A stretch of 64,000 bases of DNA from Sthenelais limicola (GCA_942159475.1 OW804095.1:64880773-64944772), one strand, 5' to 3'; counted from the stretch's first letter, positions 1-10,079 are shown. Made by a program: numbers and translations. Notes: generated by a model not told the origin, from the sequence alone.

Positions 1-216
1 CTTGACGGCTATTTCAAATATGAATACAGTGGCCTAGCCAACCAACTGGTCGCCATCATATAAGCGACACATCTTAGAAGCTGGATAGTCACTTCCTTCC
101 TACCCTACAATAGGACAACATCGCGTCCAGGTGAAAGCAAAACTAAGCAATTTGCCGACTATAAGTCTATAGGCAAGACACTACGCTATGGCGAGGTAAT
201 TATCTGACTATCGTTG

Positions 217-253
<37 letters not shown>

Positions 254-271
254 TAATTTTATCATCTAGAG
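1..271 (+). other. Left edge, upstream of env-like ORF
   Basis: There is no complete gene here. Frame 1 is open from the window edge to a TAA at 61-63 (about 20 codons) and could be the tail of a pol/integrase ORF of the retroelement whose env follows. It is too short to assign. An (AT)n run at 223-251 separates it from the env-like ORF. Confidence 0.2.
223..251. repeat. (AT)n microsatellite
   Basis: A pure alternating AT run of about 29 bases lies directly upstream of the env-like reading frame. Confidence 0.9.
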
Positions 272-2293
272 ATGATACATTTTTACATACATAATAATCT
301 ATTTTGTATGCAACTTTACCCATATATTTGGGTTGAGAGTCAACGCTCTCCTAGCTTAGTATTATATTTGCAATTTGTTTTACATACTCGTATTATATCA
401 GGAACAATTGTTTTTAGGATACAACTCCTCCCGTGGTATATATACCTGATGATCCATCTGTCAGGGGCAGCAAAACCTACACTAAGGCAAAACGTAGGCC
501 TATTATTTGAACCTTTACCAGCGCCCATCGTCAATGGACATGACACCACAGAACTAATACTCGCAGTCCCATATAATATACCCCCACTGCCGAGGAAATC
601 TATCTCTTACAAACAAGAGATACAGGATTTAACCTACCACACGGTATATTCTGAAGATTTATCCATGACACTGTGTAAACAAGCGGAAACTATAGATTCA
701 ATGATCAGGGAAATAGACACACAGACGTCTGGAACCATGGATTCAATTAAGTTATTTTTATCAAATCCAATATCCCAGGAAGCGGTGAGAAACAGGAGAG
801 CCGCGCCCCTAGGATTCTTGAGTGGCTTATTCAAAGGATTTTTTGGCCTAGCTACGATGGATGATATTAATAATATCATAGGAACCATGTACAACATCGA
901 TATAGTTCTTCAAAACTTTGCAGGCCAAGATATCCAAACAGCCAAACTACTCAAGAAGGTAATAAACCAGCAAAACTCTTTTAGAAATATGTATATATCA
1001 GAACAATCATTAATGAACGGAGCGCTAGATAATATGGCCAGTACCTTAGACGGATGGGACAAAAACTTTACTATTCGGTTGGGTCAGATCGACGCAAATG
1101 CTGCAAACGAACGCTCCCAACTCGCAGTACTAATGGAGGCTATCTCCACATTAACCAACAAACTGCATTTTCTATTATCCCTACAATCCGTTTCAAACTC
1201 TTTAAGACTTTTGGCCACAGGGATACTCACCCCTGATATAGTAGACCCTAAGGAATTTGCAATGTACATGACCAAGATCGACTTGCAACTTAAATTAGCA
1301 TCTCCAGGCTCCAGAGTAGCGGTAACTGACATCGACTATTATTTTTCTCAGAAACTGTCGGTTTTCTTATACTCTAACAAACACCTATATATACATATAC
1401 CTATAATAATCTCATCCACTGAGGCTCTGTTCGACATCTACCAAGCAATAATAATTCCAGTACCAGTAAACACCAACAGTACTCCCACCATAGGTACAAC
1501 CACTTTAAATACGAAAGTTGAATTCCTAGCAGTATCTAGGGATAAAACGATATTTCTGGAAATGACTGGAAGAGATTTACATGCGTGCCAAGGGGAGGCA
1601 ATTAGAATATGTCAAAGGACAGCCCAGCGTATACACTCGTCGTCACCATTATGTCTAGTAAGTATTTTTCTAGACGACACGAAAAATATTAACGCAAAAT
1701 GCATCTTCTCTATCCAGCCCCTAGCAAGCCCAGAAACAAACGCCATAGCAATCAGCAAAGACGAGTATCTAATAACAACTAACCAGGAATTTTACACGAT
1801 CATTTGCCATGGGGAAACGGCCAGGAGACACAGAGCTAGGGCCTCCTTTATATTGGGAATCCCATGCTTCTGTACAGCAACCGTAGAAGATATAGCTATA
1901 CCAAACTCACGATTACCGTGTAACACTTCAGACTCGTTCCACTATACTCTTCATACGTCTAACTTGCCTTTCCTAGGAGCTATGGATATCAACACGGAGC
2001 TGATAACAGCAAGCAGTGTCAGGCATGCCCCAATACACTTCAATCCCCCAAACCTAAGTATTTTCCTATCAAAATTAAAGAACTCACCCAGATTAGACAC
2101 ACTATCTAAAATGGATCTGCTCCCATTCGCAGATGCGTTACTTAAAAACGCCACGGAGCTAAAAATACCAAATCTACAACCGGTGATACAGGATGATTCC
2201 CTTATGAGCAAAATAATGAATCATCAGGCTTGGGCATATATCACTCCAATTCTATCAATAATGGCAACAATAGTATCAATTTATAACTTGTAG
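272..2293 (+). CDS. Envelope-like fusion glycoprotein (F/errantivirus Env type)
   Basis: This 673-residue ORF is probably a class I-like membrane fusion protein of a retroelement. A basic RNRR tetrad lies at residues 173-176, a furin-type cleavage site. It is followed at once by a Gly/Phe/Leu-rich segment, AAPLGFLSGLFKGFFGLAT (177-195), resembling a fusion peptide. Amphipathic helical sequence follows (about 200-320). The motif GILTPDIVDP near 320 and an upstream GLLFEPLP-type strand match the layout of baculovirus F and insect errantivirus Env proteins. A hydrophobic stretch at the extreme C-terminus (about 654-673) is the likely membrane anchor and leaves almost no cytoplasmic tail. The first 40 residues look atypical. 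A hydrophobic run at about 41-66 may be the real signal region, or env may be expressed from a spliced message. No internal stop is seen. Assignment rests on motif architecture, not on a search. Confidence 0.7.
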   Translation: MIHFYIHNNLFCMQLYPYIWVESQRSPSLVLYLQFVLHTRIISGTIVFRIQLLPWYIYLMIHLSGAAKPTLRQNVGLLFEPLPAPIVNGHDTTELILAVPYNIPPLPRKSISYKQEIQDLTYHTVYSEDLSMTLCKQAETIDSMIREIDTQTSGTMDSIKLFLSNPISQEAVRNRRAAPLGFLSGLFKGFFGLATMDDINNIIGTMYNIDIVLQNFAGQDIQTAKLLKKVINQQNSFRNMYISEQSLMNGALDNMASTLDGWDKNFTIRLGQIDANAANERSQLAVLMEAISTLTNKLHFLLSLQSVSNSLRLLATGILTPDIVDPKEFAMYMTKIDLQLKLASPGSRVAVTDIDYYFSQKLSVFLYSNKHLYIHIPIIISSTEALFDIYQAIIIPVPVNTNSTPTIGTTTLNTKVEFLAVSRDKTIFLEMTGRDLHACQGEAIRICQRTAQRIHSSSPLCLVSIFLDDTKNINAKCIFSIQPLASPETNAIAISKDEYLITTNQEFYTIICHGETARRHRARASFILGIPCFCTATVEDIAIPNSRLPCNTSDSFHYTLHTSNLPFLGAMDINTELITASSVRHAPIHFNPPNLSIFLSKLKNSPRLDTLSKMDLLPFADALLKNATELKIPNLQPVIQDDSLMSKIMNHQAWAYITPILSIMATIVSIYNL

Positions 2294-2312
2294 AGCAAAC
2301 AGAGCAGCACCC

Positions 2313-3059
2313 ATGATAGCCTTCGCTAGGACAGCATCTGCCTATAGATACATAACAGATATAGAAGATGCACTAGTAAAAAGGAATATAACTCACATAA
2401 AACACGAACCAGCAGCGATTCCCCATAGACCAGGAAAACCTGCATATTTCAAACTGCTCAACCAGGAAGAAAATACAAACCTATTTACCATCGCTCTAGT
2501 AATCTTTGTGTCTTACGCAACAATTAAAATATTAATCAAAATGTACACTTGGTGTAAAAAGAAGGTAGGAATCTTGTCTAAAGATAGACGCACCACACCA
2601 AAGATTGTCCTCAAATTATACGGGTCCAGCCACTATTGTTTTACCCTTCTGGACCTACCCTATGAGCTGGATGAAATCACGCCTGTGAGTGCCCCTCGAC
2701 TACTACAGATGGAGGCGCACACCTTCCCAGTGCCAAAGGCCAAGTTCGGCTGGTCAGGACCGCTAACACTAAAGACAAACGGAGAGGACCAGGAATTTTA
2801 TTTACCAACTGAACTGAACTTGCCCTATAGAGCTTTCTTTAATATTATCCCAGCCCTCAAAGACGAGACAATAACCAAAAGACTAGTTATGTCAACACCA
2901 AACTCCCCACCGATCACCATACGGGAGAAAACAAAAGAGGACAAGGACATGGAAGAAAATCCAATAGCAGAAACACAACCTCAGAGCACAACCGAATCCT
3001 TAGTGAACGATTTACTAAAAACCCTAATCGCTAACCCTACGGTAATAACTACAGAATAG
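2313..3059 (+). CDS. Membrane-anchored accessory ORF downstream of env
   Basis: This 248-residue ORF starts 19 bases after the env-like stop, in a different frame, so it is a separate product or is reached by reinitiation. About 55 N-terminal residues precede one strong hydrophobic segment (about 57-78, LFTIALVIFVSYATIKILIK). Basic residues follow (CKKKVG), so the C-terminal part probably lies in the cytoplasm, as in a signal-anchor protein. The C-terminal 170 residues contain a folded-looking middle (about 95-205) and a Glu/Lys/Thr-rich tail. I recognise no family. It could supply the cytoplasmic function missing from the tail-less env-like protein. It is intact and of codon use similar to the env ORF. 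Confidence 0.6.
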   Translation: MIAFARTASAYRYITDIEDALVKRNITHIKHEPAAIPHRPGKPAYFKLLNQEENTNLFTIALVIFVSYATIKILIKMYTWCKKKVGILSKDRRTTPKIVLKLYGSSHYCFTLLDLPYELDEITPVSAPRLLQMEAHTFPVPKAKFGWSGPLTLKTNGEDQEFYLPTELNLPYRAFFNIIPALKDETITKRLVMSTPNSPPITIREKTKEDKDMEENPIAETQPQSTTESLVNDLLKTLIANPTVITTE

Positions 3060-3722
3060 GTAACAAAAATAACCTAAAGTAAAGGTTTCACAATTATGAC
3101 ACTGCCACTTCAATAGGGAATTGCCTTAACCGTTCACTGTATATTTTACCATGTATTTGAATTGCATTTTACATTTGTATTTTGATTCGCATTATATTTG
3201 TATTAGATTGCCTTTATATTTGTACTGTATCACATGGTATTGTACGGTAGTACGAATATTACCACCTACTCTAAAAATATGTCGAATTTTACACTTACTA
3301 TTTTTCTCATTGAGATGTTTTCATGCAAATTACGGTAGATCGGTCTGAATACCTCATAAGCAAAGCTTAAGGAGGCCAGGTATAAGTCGGCCAAGACCTA
3401 AGTTCTGTGAGAAGCGTCAGGAACAAGCGCTATTTTACTAACCGACGCAAGTTACATGGAAAACAAATTATGATACCTAAAATGATGTATTTTTCCAAGT
3501 TCCGCGAATAAGGAACTAACTATAAAGTTAGAAGATGAATATGATCAAGTGAGAACCACTAGGTAAATCTATTTTTCCACATACTGGTATTTAATGCAAG
3601 ATAGCAGCCACGCCCGGCCCAAAGGCAAAAAGCTACTGTGCAAAAACCAAGTTAACACTCACAAGGAACAGATCTACCACAAAAAAATATATACTCAAAG
3701 TGTATCTTATAATCGCAACATG
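3060..3722. other. Non-coding stretch after accessory ORF
   Basis: No gene is seen. The stretch from 3110 to 3340 is rich in ATTTGTATT-like words. A purine-rich AAGCTTAAGGAGGCCAGG lies near 3363 and could be a polypurine tract, but no clear LTR start follows it. Confidence 0.3.
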
Positions 3723-4112
3723 TATATGAGCAATTCCACCAATTGGTCGACATATGACTATAGAATAGATTTTTGAATTTATAATGAGAAATATTGGTCT
3801 GGGGTTATTTTAATCAATTCAGTTTGCTTCCCTGATCAGAAATACATCAGAAATACCCTACTTTTGAATATCTGGCATAAATATTTAAAATTCTACAGGA
3901 AGAAAACACTGTTTTATTGCCTAAAAATTAACGAAAATATTACTAATATGAGAAAAATAGTGTAAAGAGAAAAAAAAAATATGTCCACTCATGGTTACAT
4001 GTTTATTCAAATTTCATATGATGACCATGGGTACCGAATAATTTGAAAAAAATATATTTCTAATAATCCATTGGTTGATTTGCAATGCCAAAATGTCTGG
4101 GGAAGTCTGTAT

Positions 4113-4130
4113 ATGTCACCATAACGTGCC
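4113..4130 (+). repeat. ATGTCACCRTAAYGTGCC half-site, copy 1
   Basis: The 18-mer ATGTCACCATAACGTGCC differs by one base from one arm of the perfect palindrome at 4454-4489. It is preceded by a GGGGAAG-containing context that also precedes copy 2. Confidence 0.7.
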
Positions 4131-4290
4131 TATGTAAACATAGAATAAAAATTGATATAAATACCAAGATGGGTCAAGTGGATATGTTTTAGGTGGTTTT
4201 CAATGTATTCTCCCGAATACTAATGAATATAGTGGAATATTTTAGATTTTTTAAAAATAAGAGCATATAATATATATTGGGGAAGGTGTT

Positions 4291-4308
4291 ATGTCACCAT
4301 AATGTGCC
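4291..4308 (+). repeat. ATGTCACCRTAAYGTGCC half-site, copy 2
   Basis: ATGTCACCATAATGTGCC is a second single-arm copy of the 18-mer in the same orientation, again preceded by GGGGAAGGTGTT. Confidence 0.7.
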
Positions 4309-4453
4309 GGACATTTTAGTTGATAAAAAATAAAATATTTAGAGTTGAAAAAATTAAAGTATGGCTGAAGGTAAGTCATCATATAGCTCAAATATAAACA
4401 GCCACATTATCCCCCTGCTTTGCATTATTGCACCTCAAGAGGGCTAAAACATG

Positions 4454-4489
4454 ATGTCACCGTAACGTGCCGGCACGTTACGGTGACAT
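4454..4489. repeat. Perfect 36-bp palindrome
   Basis: ATGTCACCGTAACGTGCC is followed immediately by its exact reverse complement, with no spacer. It is two head-to-head copies of the 18-mer found singly at 4113 and 4291. TGTGACAT words follow at about 4494-4520. It could be a transposase or dimeric factor binding site, or the relic of a head-to-head joining of element ends. Confidence 0.9.
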
Positions 4490-5141
4490 AAAGTATGTGA
4501 CATTCAAATTATGTGACATAATTGACATGACTGCATTGTGTAGACATACAGCGAACTTTTTCCCTAATAATTTTGCCTCTAAATACTTAAACAGAAGGTA
4601 TATTTACCTTCATAAACAACCAATACAAGTATTCAAGTCATCTTAACAGGAAAACGAGGGGAATAATGTGATATATTTGGGTATAAATTCTAAATATAAT
4701 GGATTATGTCTATTGTAGCAGAGGGTCAATGCCCTGTGGCTCTTGCCGCTGCCATTACCATTACCATTGCGGAATCGTTTTTTGGCTGTAACTTTTCTTC
4801 TAGTTGGAATATTTTCACAAACTAAAAAGCATTATGACCCGTGTGTGAAGCCCTATGAAGTACACAATAATTAAAAACATTACGTGCATATATCATTTTA
4901 TTTATTCCTAATTTATGTAGAAATATGTACACTTCTTTGTGCCCATATATGAGCTAGTTCCCGTCACAGACTCCACGAAGCTGCCCAGACTACAATATTC
5001 ACCATTAACATTCCAAATTTCGTCTATATTATCAGCAATATGTGTAGTTTATGTATGAAAAATAATAAATCAATAGAAGCAATTTTAACAAATTAAGAAT
5101 TTTCAGCCATATGTCGACCAATTGGTGGAATTGCTCATATA

Positions 5142-5399
5142 TGTTTCAACATTTGACAATTGTATTACTTAAGAGTCTACGGGGAGACATCCGTAAAAGT
5201 CGGGGGCATTATGTCACGACCACAAATCACACCTTTTTGATTACATATGATTACATAATATTGTATAACATTACTCAAGTCTCATTTGATCTTATATACA
5301 TTTATTGCCTAACATTGTGCAACATTAATCAATGGCATTAATTACCCATCTCTCTATTATGCATCATTACTCATAATATATGTATGGTAATATCGCACC
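5142..5399. other. AT-rich non-coding sequence
   Basis: There is no gene. Loosely repeated words such as AACATTACTCAA and AACATTAATCAA occur at about 5265-5375 and suggest degenerate short tandem repeats. Confidence 0.4.
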
Positions 5400-5710
5400 T
5401 ACACACAAGGGGGAGCCAGGGGTCAGACTGGTGTGACGTCACCACTGACCCACCCCCTCAGGTCACGGACAGTGAACCAACTAACACCACCTGATTGGTT
5501 GCCTTAATGAGGCACCTGCAAGGTGATTGGTTAAGGCCTGTCATTGGTTAATTACTCAAGAGATGTAAATATGTACCACATGATTCCTTCCGATTGGAGG
5601 AATATGTAATTAATGCACATGCGCAATGGGCTTCATGGTCAACTGACCAGCTGTATAAATTAAGCTGAATAAATGAGATTCATTAGTCTAGAAACGGGAC
5701 TACGTTGTTA
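5400..5710 (+). promoter_or_regulatory. LTR-like promoter module (CRE, CCAAT boxes, TATA, polyA signal)
   Basis: A purine run, AAGGGGGAG (about 5408-5415), is followed by a perfect cAMP-response palindrome TGACGTCA (5434-5441). Four ATTGG (inverted CCAAT) boxes lie near 5494, 5526, 5543 and 5593. TATAAAT is at 5654 and AATAAA at 5668. This compressed order is typical of an LTR U3-R region. It may be the 3' LTR of the env-bearing element or a solo LTR. Its borders were not identified, and a host promoter is the alternative. Confidence 0.4.
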
Positions 5711-7690
5711 CGTATTATTATTATTATTAATATTCATATAGGCTATCCTCTAGCCTGGCTTCGCCTGAACATACCTCTACTCTACCTGACTGATAGTATA
5801 GCAGTCATATCACTGGAGCTTACTTTAAAAGTCGTCAAATTGGTAGATATGGCCATAAATGAGCAATTCCACCAAAACTGCGTCATTTGGATTGAAAAAA
5901 AGAACAGCTTATCCAGAGGCTAAAATACTTACCTGAAATTATTTTTGGGAGTATTTTTTGATCCAGGGGAGAAAAAACGTCAAGGGGGAAATATTCCCCA
6001 ATGTATTTTCATATTTTTGTTATCATGAGGCCATGAAAATGGTTATTTTTCGTGCCAACAGCAGACATAAAAAACGGATGTTGTCATATTCAAACCACTG
6101 TATAAAAAATGCTGCCAGTAATATCGGGGGAAAAATTTATTATTCTGAAATGTTACGTTGTTATAATTAAAAAATAACTATGATTAACCTTCCAATTCAT
6201 ATCTTGATGAATTTATGTGAGGTTGATCTAATTGGAAGCCCCTGTTGCCGTAGCGGGGGGGGGGCCTAGATTATTTTTGGAAGACTTATGAGCCTAGAAA
6301 AATGGCCGCCATCTTGAAAATATTCAAGATTATGCTCTGACATCTGCAAGATTTGGAATTAGCACATACTAATTGTCTAAGAACAAGTGTTGTAATGCTT
6401 CTACTATAAAACGCCTCAACTACTTTAAATATCCATCTATATGTAGTGCCTAGATGAGGGTGGTAACTGAAGAAGAAAGAAATGATCTATTCAGTTGTAT
6501 TAACCTGTTTAGTGTTTCTTTAAGTCACTTATAAGTGCAACCAAAGGTTATTAACAGTCAAATGCAGCTAAACTATATAACATGAACATTATTTATTTTG
6601 TAAATTCAGTGGATACCAGTTTAATTAAGTATTATAGGCATAATCCAAAATAAAGCAAGTAGATCAGTTTATGAACGGAATAAATTGAACAGGCCTCATA
6701 CCAAGTTCTTGGGAAATATATGAAATTCTATATGAACATTTTTCTGAAAATATAGGTAGAAAATATAGGAATTTTCGCGCGCTAAGAACTTTGACACGTA
6801 ATCGCGCGGATTTAAATTCACGCAGCAAGGTAGTCCCACACCTTGTTTATGCATTAATTATTCCTTTTGCGCAGGATTTATTTTCGCGCAGAAAGATGGG
6901 TGCGCGAAAACAGCAAAAATAAATACTGCGCGAACATTAATACGTTTACAGTAATAAAAAAATGTCCAGGCCAAATTAGTTTAGATTTGCTACGCTTTTA
7001 TTTGAGGTCATACCTCACAAAAAATAAATACAAAAATCATATCTTACCCCGATCAAAAAAAAGTTGGAGACCTCTAAAGTTGACCATGTAGTCTACTTTT
7101 TGTGGCTGGTCTGGCTGATGCCATTCATTTCACATTGATATTCGTCATTGCACAGACTTAACTCATTTACATGGAGTGTTATCATCAGCTGAAGGGTTTC
7201 TTGCATCAATATGATTGTGATTATACTTCCCACAGTGAAAAATGTTTATTTGTCATGGCAATAATAGAACCTGATGATCAAATGATGATCAAAATTAATT
7301 TTGATTCAAACAATAGACACTATACTAGGGGGACCACCGCTAATAGATTTATATGGGAATGACCATGGCTATTATAGTTCAACCAGGAGCCGCATAGGGT
7401 TGTATTTTCAGACGCACCTCTATACCTTTAACTTAACTTTTGATATTTATCTTTTTCTTGTCAGCAGTTTAAATATTATTGTCAATAAAAATATTCAATG
7501 TCTTCTCAGAATAGTCTAATAAGCAGTTATGTAAACTCAAGTAAGATTTTTCTCCTTTGACAAGTTGAATATCTTAGTGATGTATCAAACCAAAGGTGTT
7601 CAGGATAAGGCCTACCATTTCAGAGATACTGCACCTTCTGCTACAGCACAAATATCTGATTTCTTTGTTCAGTTTCATTAGAAGTATGAG
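5711..7690. other. Non-coding sequence
   Basis: No gene is supported; short ORFs look random. It includes a partial copy of the MITE end (5857-5875), a G8 run near 6258 and a cluster of TTTCGCGC/GCGCGAAA words at 6771-6935. Confidence 0.5.
5857..5875 (+). repeat. Third copy of the MITE end motif
   Basis: AAATGAGCAATTCCACCAA matches the core of the 34-bp terminal repeats at 3723 and 5108, then diverges. It is likely a fragment of a related element. Confidence 0.6.
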
Positions 7691-7715
7691 ATAAAAAATC
7701 ATCCAGCCGTTTCTG

Positions 7716-8054
7716 ATGATTCCCATTGCGCAAGAACACATTTTGCTTATGAACAAAAAGTATTCATATTCAGCCACCACCTTAGACCATATCTACACAA
7801 ACTCAAGATTCATTCTCTCAAGCGGGGTTCTCAAATTGAACATTTCTGATCATAAACCAGTCTACCTGATAAGGAAAAAACAGAAGAAAAATTTTACTAG
7901 AACTACTTTTACTACTCGAAGCTACAACAATCTGAATTATAATATCTTCTTCCAAATTCTGAAAGATCATGACTGGACCCAATACTATCAAATGAGAGAT
8001 CCAAACGAATGCTGGGTTTAATTCGAAAACTTCATATTCACCATTCTCGATAGA
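7716..8054 (+). pseudogene. LINE endonuclease C-terminus, broken by a stop
   Basis: The reading frame contains TTLDHIYTN and SDHKPVY. These are the final motifs of exonuclease-endonuclease-phosphatase domains of LINEs, where the SDH histidine is catalytic. A TAA at 8019-8021 interrupts it, but the same frame continues without any indel into the reverse transcriptase ORF at 8055. One point mutation is enough to explain the break. Upstream endonuclease motifs are absent. Confidence 0.75.
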
Positions 8055-10079
8055 ATGTGCCCTGTACGTGAATACAGAAATGTCCGAGCCAGATGTGATT
8101 GGATAAATGGGGAACTTTTTACTCTGATGAAACAGAGAGACAAGTACTTCCAATTAGTGAAAAAGTATAAATCCGCCAATCTCTTTGACCAAGCAAAGAA
8201 TTTAAGAAGACAAACTAACAAACTAGCGAAATTGCTCAAAAATAATCACATTAAACAAACACTTGAACATTGTGCCGACGACCCACATAAATTCTGGGAA
8301 AAAATGAAACCCCTCATAAACCCTGAAAAAGTAAAAACTCATGAGCAAGTAAAATTAACCCAAAATGATGAATATATTGATGAGAATGAGGTACCCGACT
8401 GCTTTAATACCTACTTTGCCTCAATAGGCACAAAACTGGCAGATCAAATACCTCCACTCACTCAAAATGAGCGAACTCTCTATGAAGCGAATCAAGCACG
8501 TGAAAGAGTATATCCACCTTTCCATTTCGGTCAAATAAATACCGAAACCCTAAGGAAGACGATTAGTAGTTTATCCCAACACAAGTCGTCGGGGTTAGTA
8601 AACTTAAGTGCTGATCTTCTGAAGAAAATACTACTCTGCCTCATAGATCAATTCAAATTTTTGCTAGAATTATCACTTGCTACCGGAGAAATACCAACTA
8701 AGTGGAAGTCAGGTAAGGTGACCCCTTTGTTCAAAGCTGGTTCGGACACAGATCCTGGAAACTACCGCCCCATCTCTAGTATATGTATCCCAGCAAAGAT
8801 CCTTGAAAAAAACGTCCAACTACAATTAATGTCGCACCTGGAGACAAATAATATTCTTTTCAATGAACAGTTTGGATTTAGATCTGGATACTCGACTAAT
8901 GATGCGGTTGTGGCATATCTAAATCAGGTCTATAAAGCTATAAACGAGAAGGAATATTGCCGTGCGGTCTACTTGGATTTCAGGAAGGCCTTTGACACCG
9001 TTGATCACACCATCTTACTCAGCAAACTTGAGAAAGTGGGATTAAAAGAACGAGAACTTGATTGGTTTAAAAATTATCTCAGCGACAGACAACAACAGGT
9101 AGTAATTAATAACAAAATTTCAAACCCAAAACTCATCACTTGCGGTGTACCACAAGGCACCACACTCGGCCCAATTCTTTTTTCAATCTACATTAACGAC
9201 CTTCCTTTACAAGTGCTTAAATCGAACCCCCAGATGTTCGCTGATGATACGATTATTTGCAAATCAGGCAAAGATATTGGAACGGTCACAAAAGACCTTC
9301 AATCTGACCTTGATAATATAACCAACTGGTGCAAAGAAAACAAGATCTCACTAAATGAAAACAAATCAAAAGCGATGACGTTCTTGCCGAGGCCTTCCCT
9401 GAGATCCAAGTGGAAAGCTGATTCTCATACTTTCAAACTCCAACTAGGTGTCAACCAATTAGAAGATGTGGATGAATATAAATACTTGGGAACTATCGTT
9501 GACAGTTCCCTCTCATTCTCAAAACACCTGAACTCAATTAAAAAGAAAATATCATACAAGTTATGGTTGTTCAGACACCTGAGAAGTAGACTGAATAGGT
9601 ACTTGAGTGCTCAGGTCTACAAAACCACAATATTGCCCCTCATTGACCAATCAGACATTTTTTACGATTCAGCCCCACGCTCAAACCTAAAATTTATACA
9701 AACATTCCAAAACAAAGCCCTCCGAATCATCACAAAAACCAATCGCTTTCAAGACGTAGACCAGTACCACGCCCAATTCAGTCTGCTTCCTTTGAAACAG
9801 AGAAGAAGGCTACATATATTGCAACAAGCAAATAGATTAAAAACCCATCCAGAGTATTTAGACCTTCGCCAATTCCAAACGCGCCAGTTCCAACAGGGAA
9901 AAATACTATTTAAATGTCCTCTTCCGAGGCTGGAGTTAATTCGTAGATCACTGTATTATAAAATACCCTTTTATTGGAACAAGTTGGAGGCCAACCAGCA
10001 GCAAATTGAAACGCACAAAAATTTCGCAAAAAATGTCAGAACCAACAGTATTTGGCTTGATGACCTCTATCTATACTAG
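8055..10079 (+). CDS. LINE reverse transcriptase (CR1/L2/Rex-like)
   Basis: This 674-residue stretch holds all central RT motifs. They include FNTYFASIGTKLADQI before the RT, NYRPISSICIPAKILEK, motif A VYLDFRKAFDTVDH (catalytic D308), PQGTTLGPILFSIYINDLP, and FADD at 395-398 with the catalytic Asp pair. A thumb region with DEYKYLGTIVDSSLSF follows. The DFRKAFDTVDH plus YINDLP plus FADDT pattern is that of the CR1/L2/Rex1 group rather than RTE or R2. The first ATG (8055) is an accident of the upstream stop. The natural protein would continue from the endonuclease. The RT half itself has no breaks, so the copy is young but probably inactive. Confidence 0.85.
   Translation: MCPVREYRNVRARCDWINGELFTLMKQRDKYFQLVKKYKSANLFDQAKNLRRQTNKLAKLLKNNHIKQTLEHCADDPHKFWEKMKPLINPEKVKTHEQVKLTQNDEYIDENEVPDCFNTYFASIGTKLADQIPPLTQNERTLYEANQARERVYPPFHFGQINTETLRKTISSLSQHKSSGLVNLSADLLKKILLCLIDQFKFLLELSLATGEIPTKWKSGKVTPLFKAGSDTDPGNYRPISSICIPAKILEKNVQLQLMSHLETNNILFNEQFGFRSGYSTNDAVVAYLNQVYKAINEKEYCRAVYLDFRKAFDTVDHTILLSKLEKVGLKERELDWFKNYLSDRQQQVVINNKISNPKLITCGVPQGTTLGPILFSIYINDLPLQVLKSNPQMFADDTIICKSGKDIGTVTKDLQSDLDNITNWCKENKISLNENKSKAMTFLPRPSLRSKWKADSHTFKLQLGVNQLEDVDEYKYLGTIVDSSLSFSKHLNSIKKKISYKLWLFRHLRSRLNRYLSAQVYKTTILPLIDQSDIFYDSAPRSNLKFIQTFQNKALRIITKTNRFQDVDQYHAQFSLLPLKQRRRLHILQQANRLKTHPEYLDLRQFQTRQFQQGKILFKCPLPRLELIRRSLYYKIPFYWNKLEANQQQIETHKNFAKNVRTNSIWLDDLYLY

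Larger units (their letters stand above)
1..3350 (+). mobile_element. 3' part of an env-bearing LTR retroelement
   Basis: Two consecutive ORFs on the same strand, an envelope-like one and a membrane-anchored accessory one, form the 3' half of an endogenous retroelement of the errantivirus/Metaviridae or BEL/Pao-like kind. Gag-pol would lie left of the window. The right border is not certain and no matching LTR pair can be seen. A promoter-like module at 5.4-5.7 kb, beyond a 1.4-kb inserted inverted-repeat element, is a candidate 3' LTR. Both ORFs are uninterrupted, which suggests a fairly young copy. Confidence 0.5.
3723..5141. mobile_element. 1.4-kb non-autonomous inverted-repeat DNA element
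   Basis: A 34-bp sequence at 3723-3756 (core GAGCAATTCCACCAATTGG) recurs as its exact reverse complement at 5108-5141. These are terminal inverted repeats around 1.4 kb of AT-rich sequence without coding capacity. Flanking bases diverge after a few positions and no convincing target duplication was found. The interior holds the palindrome at 4454-4489 and two related half-sites. A third copy of the end sequence lies at 5857-5875. Probably a MITE-like element mobilised by a transposase elsewhere; superfamily not determined. Confidence 0.6.

Noticed and set aside
1..63. Possible pol C-terminus
   Set aside because: Only about 20 codons are visible at the window edge, with no diagnostic motif.
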